The notes beneath the pieces were generated by a model. It was not told the DNA's origin. It did not search any database and worked only from the letters and a program-made list of their open reading frames with translations. Shown here piece by piece: positions 59,101 through 64,000 of a stretch of 64,000 bases of DNA (its first letter is position 1; each line of letters opens with the position of its first letter). The DNA is taken from assembly GCA_011033025.1 (NCBI GenBank), contig WFMF01000021.1:372001-436000 (forward strand), in the 5' to 3' direction. The translations under genes were made by a program, and so were the position numbers. Source of the DNA: Beroe forskalii (Eukaryota; Ctenophora; Nuda; Beroida; Beroidae).

Positions 59101-60321
59101 ATAAAATGACAAACAAAATCTTAACACTAAACTATGAGAAAATAAGTACTTTTAATTAAAATATTATCAATCATAACAACCTAAACTATCACATGACAAA
59201 AACAAAACAGAGTTATAATGAACACTGAATACTGTACAGAAGTAATGAAATACGTTGACTACAACTGGGAAGAGAACTGCCTAAAAACAGGCGCATCATA
59301 TACTGTGTAAAATACTCTTATTTCAGCAATAAAAGAAAGAAATATTCAACAACAATTAAATAGATAAATTTTCAATATCAACACCAATATTTTTGAAAAT
59401 ACACAAATTTTTGAAAGAAAAAAGTCAAGCCTTTTCCCCAACCAGAACACTATCTCACAAAACTAACAAAACGTAGAAGAAGCACACCTACACAAGGTAA
59501 TAATAATAAAGACGACGATACACCAGCTGATTCAAGAAAAATAATGGAAGGAGAGCAGAGGGTCCTGACATTTCGATAATCACCACTCAAAAAGCCGTAC
59601 CACTTTTTAAATACACTTATGTTGGCCGAAGGCAACCCAGCTCACGTGCCTTCTTCAAAACTACACTTACCTTTATGACTTTTTGACCACCCATGGCATG
59701 GACAGAGAGAGTAAATCTATTTTTCTGTGCTTTGGACAGAGATATGTTGACTCAAACTGTAGTGTGCAGCAGTAAAGGCGGCTTGTCTGGCCTAACACCA
59801 GGACCCCCATTTAGCAGTGAAGTTCACCAAATAATCGTCACTGAAATGCTGTTCTTTCCCAATAAAGCCAGAGCACCCAGTGGGTACCAGTGGCAACTTG
59901 CGTCGCTATAAGTGGTGTCCCGTGGCCCCAGTGCTGGCAGTGCCCTTAAGGAGTACTGTCACACACACACTACTTCAGCTGGGGGAACCACCACAATACA
60001 ATACAATACAAAATAGCTGCTTGGAAATCTTATGAATATCTTATGATCTTGTCTTTTTAGACAATTATGAACTTTAAATTTTCTATTGATCAAAATGCTC
60101 TTCAGTAAACATTTTATTTATCTACTGAAAAGAAACTTGATATGGTTCAAAAATAATGAATTTCACTGAATCAGTGCTCGGTTAAGTTCAAATTTAACCT
60201 TTTATGATTGAACAATGCCAAAATATGTTAATTACCTGATCAAATTTTGTAGCAAATAAATTCAAAGATGTTATGATTCCACCATTTGGTCCCAATTGGT
60301 ATTGCTTCATTACATCTTTAT
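50194..60321 (-). CDS. GPN1: GPN1 GPN-loop GTPase, central exons
   Basis: Exons in transcript order: (gap)60321-60236, 56651-56491, 56336-56243, 56014-55877 and 50373-50194, all with AG/GT borders and matching phases. Exon 60236 carries [14 protein letters not shown], with the Gly-Pro-Asn loop that names the family. 56651-56491 holds [20 protein letters not shown] (G3). 56336-56243 holds [15 protein letters not shown] and ends VVMNK, joined to TD of the next exon to make the NKxD guanine-specificity motif. 55877 ends [11 protein letters not shown]. 50194 encodes [16 protein letters not shown] and a charged helix. GPN1 with GPN3 assembles and imports RNA polymerase II. The P-loop exon lies in or beyond the gap, and the acidic C-terminal exons were not found. 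Introns hold a foldback element and a LINE. Confidence 0.9.
51816..53157. mobile_element. 1.3-kb element nested in foldback copy 2
   Basis: Both ends carry GGGACGGAAGTTCGACA in opposite orientation. Each terminal 180 bases holds a cluster of TGTCGAACTTC/GAAGTTCGACA motifs in both directions, separated by CGTCAACAGACTGAAGT. Foldback copy 1 has the uninterrupted site (TATTGTTGATAAGTATAT near 42810). GTTGAT is present on both sides here, so a short target duplication is likely. It contains the smaller repeat at 52597-52761. No transposase was seen. Confidence 0.75.
52597..52761. mobile_element. 165-bp MITE with 21-bp perfect inverted ends
   Basis: The ends start CGGCGGACCTAAGGCGGACT and match exactly in reverse at the other side. 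The interior has GGTTAGGG-like repeats, as in the 248-bp MITE at 6836-7083. Three levels of nesting are therefore visible here. No target duplication was recognised. Confidence 0.7.
53527..54420 (+). pseudogene. reverse-transcriptase fragment within foldback copy 2
   Basis: The counterpart of 43217-44100. One longer frame (53645-53923) reads [19 protein letters not shown] and [11 protein letters not shown], so here the RT motif before the active site is intact, but the active site is again [16 protein letters not shown] follows near 54210 and a CR1-like C-terminal stretch near 54330. Confidence 0.75.
56652..57189. other. GPN1 intron, AT-rich
   Basis: No exon or element was recognised. A short (AAAAT)n-type run lies at about 57078-57105. 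Confidence 0.4.
57190..60015 (+). pseudogene. decayed LINE with RNase H, in a GPN1 intron
   Basis: Frames in order: [20 protein letters not shown] and [19 protein letters not shown] (late RT region), [19 protein letters not shown] (thumb), then RNase H with LLIFTDGSK (57935-57960), [16 protein letters not shown] and [11 protein letters not shown]. The RNase H domain is split at 58152 by a 612-bp insertion and resumes at 58769 through NWIAW and YLAKK. A non-coding stretch follows to a (ATACA)n tail at 59993-60013. This order again fits the I-like group. It is 5'-truncated and dead. Confidence 0.75.
58153..58764. mobile_element. 612-bp piggyBac-like non-autonomous element with TTAA target
   Basis: It begins AGGCCCCCGA and ends TCGGGGGCCT, with TTAA on both sides (58149-58152 and 58765-58768). 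The LINE RNase H frame continues directly across when the element and one TTAA are taken as inserted, which fixes the borders. TTAA duplication is diagnostic for piggyBac-type transposition. No transposase is present. Confidence 0.85.
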
Positions 60322-60421
60322 NNNNNNNNNNNNNNNNNNNNNNNNNNNNNNNNNNNNNNNNNNNNNNNNNNNNNNNNNNNNNNNNNNNNNNNNNNNNNNN
60401 NNNNNNNNNNNNNNNNNNNNN
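60322..60421. other. assembly gap (100 N) inside a GPN1 exon
   Basis: Exactly 100 N. The 5' part of the exon with [14 protein letters not shown] is lost in it. Confidence 1.
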
Positions 60422-61778
60422 CTTCCTAATCATGAATTAGTTAAATTAAATTTAAAAAATTGTTCAAATTGATGTAATAAATTATCAAAAACAGTTTGAA
60501 TAAAAGGTAAAAACAACTGTTATCAAACTCTGCTACCTTATGGAATAAAGAAAAATATCTGATCATGCCTACATAATGATATAGCATGGAAGAACAACAT
60601 CTGATTAACCAGGAATGTAATTAAAACAAGCCTATAACTGAAAGTATAAATAATGGTGATCATAGCAACCACACTAAATAACTACTGTTATTAACAACAA
60701 AACCACAACCATTGAATGTCAATGGCCAAAGCCTAATTTTACACTCAGTTAACAATATACATAATGCACTCATCTGTAACAAGAGTTTAAAACTGACAAA
60801 GTTTTTCATGACCATGTATCCTATGATTAAGTGTTGAACCTTAACTGGAAGTATTTTTGGAGTGTTTTCAGAGGAGACATTTCACAATGAAGGCATAATT
60901 TCAACATGTCAAGGTTGTCAAATTCTGGGGAAAGGAACACACAGGCTGTTGCTATAGTGCGAACCTGAACAGAATTGACAGATTAGTTTGGTTTTTTAGT
61001 ACCACCTGGGCAAGTGGTAGTTGAATTTTGTGCTAAAGTTTTACTTATTTGCTATGTTGAGATTTGCCTTTTTCATTAAAAACTTTCCAGCTGATGCAGT
61101 AGTATCTTAGAAGATGGAGAATTTGTTTATTAATGGTGCCAATTGGGCTACTATAATTAAATGGTAAATTAGTAATAAACTTTATTTCAAATATAAATCA
61201 ACAATAAATAAATAATTTAAATTTCAGGGAGAACTGTGAAAAAACACTTAACAACTCATAGATGGATGAAGCCAATTCCCTCAATACCATTATTTGTAAC
61301 ATATGCAATCAAAGTGATAGTCAACTATGGGCATATTTAATATTATGCAGTTGCTGAATGGGGACATTGCATTTGGGATAGTTATTTGGGATATGTTTTT
61401 GCCCCTGATAGAAATCCAGAAACAACAAGCCCAAGCATGGGTCAAATAAGCTGACGAGTTGGTTGGAAATTAAATTTTCTTTATATCAAAATCATGGCTT
61501 GGAAGCCAGTGGAGGTTGTCATGCTTATGCTGGTTATCAAGTAGCATTTTCTTAAGGATTTCTTTGACAGAAGCAATTTTACATGAAAAATCGTCAGATA
61601 TACCAACTAAGATTATTAATCATACATACCTACTCTATTTATAATTTATGATTACTCATCTTCTCCACTTCCATTGATCTCTACATCCGATCCCCATTTC
61701 TCTCTAAACCGTGATGCTCAGAATTCCAGAGTTATGGGTGGCCCAGCCTTGCAGTTTTAGGCTGTGAGTGGATGGTTT
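60422..61778. other. AT-rich sequence, GPN1 5' intron or flank
   Basis: I looked for the GPN1 P-loop exon (GMAGSGKTT-type) on the minus strand and did not find it. A short open stretch on the plus strand near 61350-61440 (WDSYLGYVFAPDRNPETT) shows no known family. Confidence 0.4.
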
Positions 61779-63090
61779 CCTAAGCCCACATAGGTGAGGA
61801 AGCACGCCACGCGACGATAACAGGGGTATACGTATGCAGTGTTTAGCAAGCGGATGGTGGGCCAAGGCCAAAACCCCCAAGTACAAGTCCTCTCTGTCTT
61901 CTCTTGTCACCTGCTCATGGAAAATCCTTGTCACAGTTGACGAGGGAGGGCCTTGCCTCTGCCTTCACAAATGTCCATGATGCCAGTATAAATGTTATTA
62001 TGTTATGACTAAATGAGTTCAAAATCGCAAAAATGATCATGAACCACTGTTTGGGTTTTTGATAATTTGTAATTCACCCTGCCTGTAGTCTCACATACAA
62101 ACTCGGTGATCTGAAAATGAGCGGGGCTAATTGAACCCACAACCTCCTGATTGCCGGACTTCCTAAGCCCGCGGCCGCATAGGTGTGCGTACGCGCGCCG
62201 CGCAACGCAGACAGGCTAGGGATATACGTGTTTAGCAATTGCCTTCCTAAGCCCGCATAGGTGTGTGTTTAGCAAGCAATTGCCGGACGCGCGCGCCCGC
62301 CGAAGGCGAAGGGGTCATTTAGACAACGTCTGACATTCTGAAAACCCTCGCATGCCATCAACGCCATCCATGAAATGAAAGAAAATAAACGAGCAACGAC
62401 GCAACGTCTGTTGATATTTGCTTTGCGCGGCCCGGTGCGCTTCCACAGAAGGGATTAGGGAAGCGCATTGCATTGCTAAACACGTATATCCCTGTGTTGA
62501 TGGATTTCTCCCACCCTTAGCACGCAACACTCGAAGGCTCGGAGGTCGGAAAACCTTGCGTGCGCGGCGGAGGGTAGGGTAACATCCTACAAATCCCTGT
62601 GTTGCAGTTGTGTGTGGCCGTGGCTCGCGCGGCGCGCTTCCCCAGCTGCAGCATAGAGATTAGAGTTCCTAAGCCCGCATAGGTGTGCGTACGCGCGCCG
62701 CGCAACGCAGACAGGGATATACGTGTTTAGCAAAGATTAGAGAATTGCGCGTCGCATGCGTACGCACATTACCACATGTTACGCGACGTGTCCCTGTTTG
62801 TTGCGCTTGCGCGCGCTTTTCGTATAGAAGAAATAAAGCTCCAAAATAAGGCGAAAAATAAGGCTCCGTAACATGGAGTGAGTAACATGGAGTAAGTACG
62901 CACACCTATCACCTATGCGGGCTTAGTAACGCCGGACAAGACCAGTTCCAATTCCATGTACAATATTTGCTATATTGCCCTAACCAGCGCCCTGGTTTTC
63001 CTAAGCCCGCATACTCACATAGGTGTGCGTACGCGCGCCGCGCTACCCTACGCGCAACGCAGACAGGGATATACGTGTTTAGCAAGCCCT
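61779..63090. repeat. cluster of CpG-rich micro-palindromes
   Basis: At least six whole or partial copies of a unit of about 70 bp start TTCCTAAGCCCGCATAGGTG, pass through a GCGCGCCGCGC core and end ATATACGTGTTTAGCAA. They lie at about 61779-61852, 62160-62238, 62243-62285, 62476-62500, 62665-62733 and 62998-63090. The two ends are imperfect inverted repeats. The same family in opposite orientation flanks the tandem block at 863 and 6739. Confidence 0.7.
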
Positions 63091-63146
63091 GGTTTCGCGC
63101 ACGGAGTGCGCGGCGCGGCAAGCAGCGACGCCCCTGGTTAGGGGAA
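62975..63146. mobile_element. 172-bp inverted-repeat element containing a micro-palindrome
   Basis: The ends TTGCCCTAACCAG and CTGGTTAGGGGAA match those of the 67-bp element at 954-1020. The GC-rich core includes CGCGCACGGAGTGCGCGGCG, also present reversed near 970-1000, and a nested TTCCTAAGCCCGCATA unit. ATTTGCT occurs on both sides, giving a likely imperfect target duplication. Confidence 0.6.
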
Positions 63147-63492
63147 TTTGCTTAAATAATCAAAAGAATTTTTCAATTTTACCCTACTCTCCATTGAGCA
63201 GTGTTTTTATGTTAGAATCACGTTGGTAGTTGGTTTATTTCCTAAATTTAACCTTCAGTTTGAGTGTCTTTTTGAATTTAAATTCAGATATAAGTTTCAT
63301 TATAGTTCAGATGTGGTTTTAAATACTGCTTATATTTCTTAATGTGATCCTTCATGATAGGTGATTATGTAATGTGAACTATAATCGCTAACCCGGATGA
63401 ATCTATAATGAAAACTGTATTTATTTTCAATGAAGATAAAATAGCCCTAAAAAAATGAAAAAAATGTAAAAATGAAAATAAAAAGCGATTTC

Positions 63493-63680
63493 TTCAAAAC
63501 ATCAATCTGCAAGACTTTTCTCCAACTCTGAACACCAACACAATCACATTAAGTAATGCAGGCATTATCAGTCCAATACCTGTCTCAGCTTTTGGGTTGT
63601 TTGAATTGGGAAAGCATTTTATGAGGTTACTCATCCCTCCCCCAGCAGACACCTCTAGTACCAGTAGAATGAAGTAATCT
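63493..63680 (-). repeat. diverged inverted relative of the 1405-1760 sequence
   Basis: Read on the minus strand it contains TGGTACTAGAGGTGTCTGCT, CCCAAAAGCTGAGACAGGTA and TTGGACTGATAATGCCTGCA. These align with TGGTACCAGGGGATGACTGC and the following bases at 1520-1620. One minus-strand frame is open, but it is not conserved in the other copies. Confidence 0.5.
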
Positions 63681-63961
63681 TGCAAAATTTAAAACAATTT
63701 GTCCTCTATAAAACAAATACACCTGTTTTGTGCACTGTATTTACTGTATTGTTGTATAGTCTAAACAGTTTTCATGATGATTTTCCCTCAGTGCAGTATT
63801 TAATTTTTAATTTTTAATTTTGTCAGTTCTGCTATGAAATAACAAGTGAATCGAATTATAATAAAGTTTTCTATTTACATGGGTTTGACTGAGTCTTAGA
63901 ATCCTATACATAGATATTACAGTTTATTTATTTTTAATCACAGTTCACTGTTAAAGGATCT

Positions 63962-64000
63962 ATGGCTACTGATACCACCAGCCCCAATGACTCAAATCAG
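63962..64000 (+). CDS. possible start of a coding region running off the window
   Basis: An ATG followed by G opens a frame, MATDTTSPNDSNQ, that is still open at the last base. The composition is typical of a disordered N-terminus. With 13 codons and no other support this is only a suggestion. Confidence 0.2.
   Translation, partial: MATDTTSPNDSNQ

Noticed and set aside
63494-63685. 63-codon minus-strand frame near the right end
   Set aside because: It overlaps a diverged repeat also found at 1405-1760 and 7239-7650, where the frame is not kept.

Overview
The window is nuclear DNA of an animal, probably an invertebrate. I cannot place it more closely. The evidence is intron-containing metazoan genes (PHRF1, FHAD1 and GPN1 relatives) with consensus GT/AG introns and matching codon phases, several non-LTR retrotransposon remnants, a tRNA-derived SINE, many short inverted-repeat elements and large satellite arrays. 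Two 100-N blocks (35584-35683 and 60322-60421) are scaffold gaps, and the second cuts a GPN1 exon.

Layout. (1) 0.86-11.0 kb: a block holding a small predicted mitochondrial membrane-protein gene plus the RING and PHD exons of a PHRF1-like gene occurs twice in tandem (about 863-5819 and 6739-11004). The second membrane-protein copy is frameshifted, while all four RING/PHD coding exons are open in both copies. The copies differ by clean transposon insertions, several with target-site duplications and an intact empty site in the other copy. (2) 11.2-17.3 kb: shared downstream PHRF1 exons, ending in one exon of about 3.7 kb that encodes an S/K/R-rich disordered tail. (3) 17.2-28.1 kb: that exon runs straight into a large diverged inverted repeat made of two satellites (20-bp units outside, 25-bp units in the centre). 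It has been invaded by a 1.5-kb element, a 986-bp hAT-like element and a SINE. (4) 28.1-35.6 kb: simple repeats, a decayed endonuclease-RT-RNase H LINE and a C-rich minisatellite that ends in a gap. (5) 35.8-46.2 kb, minus strand: the 5' part of an FHAD1-like gene, with an FHA domain split over two exons followed by coiled coil. (6) 50.2-60.3 kb, minus strand: the core of GPN1. (7) 61.7-63.7 kb: a cluster of CpG-rich micro-palindromes related to those flanking the duplicated block at the left end.

The most striking item is a pair of related foldback-like elements, 41558-45549 and 50709-55845. Their inverted arms are about 1 kb long and built of internal subrepeats, they end in TAGTCCAGGACG, they have 3-bp target duplications, and both carry the same dead reverse-transcriptase fragment. 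One lies in FHAD1 intron 1 and the other in a GPN1 intron. The second has taken in a further 1.3-kb element, for which the first copy supplies the empty site. The three recognised genes do not form one pathway: PHRF1 relatives are nuclear and associate with RNA polymerase II, GPN1 relatives are GTPases for RNA polymerase II assembly and import, and FHAD1 is poorly characterised.
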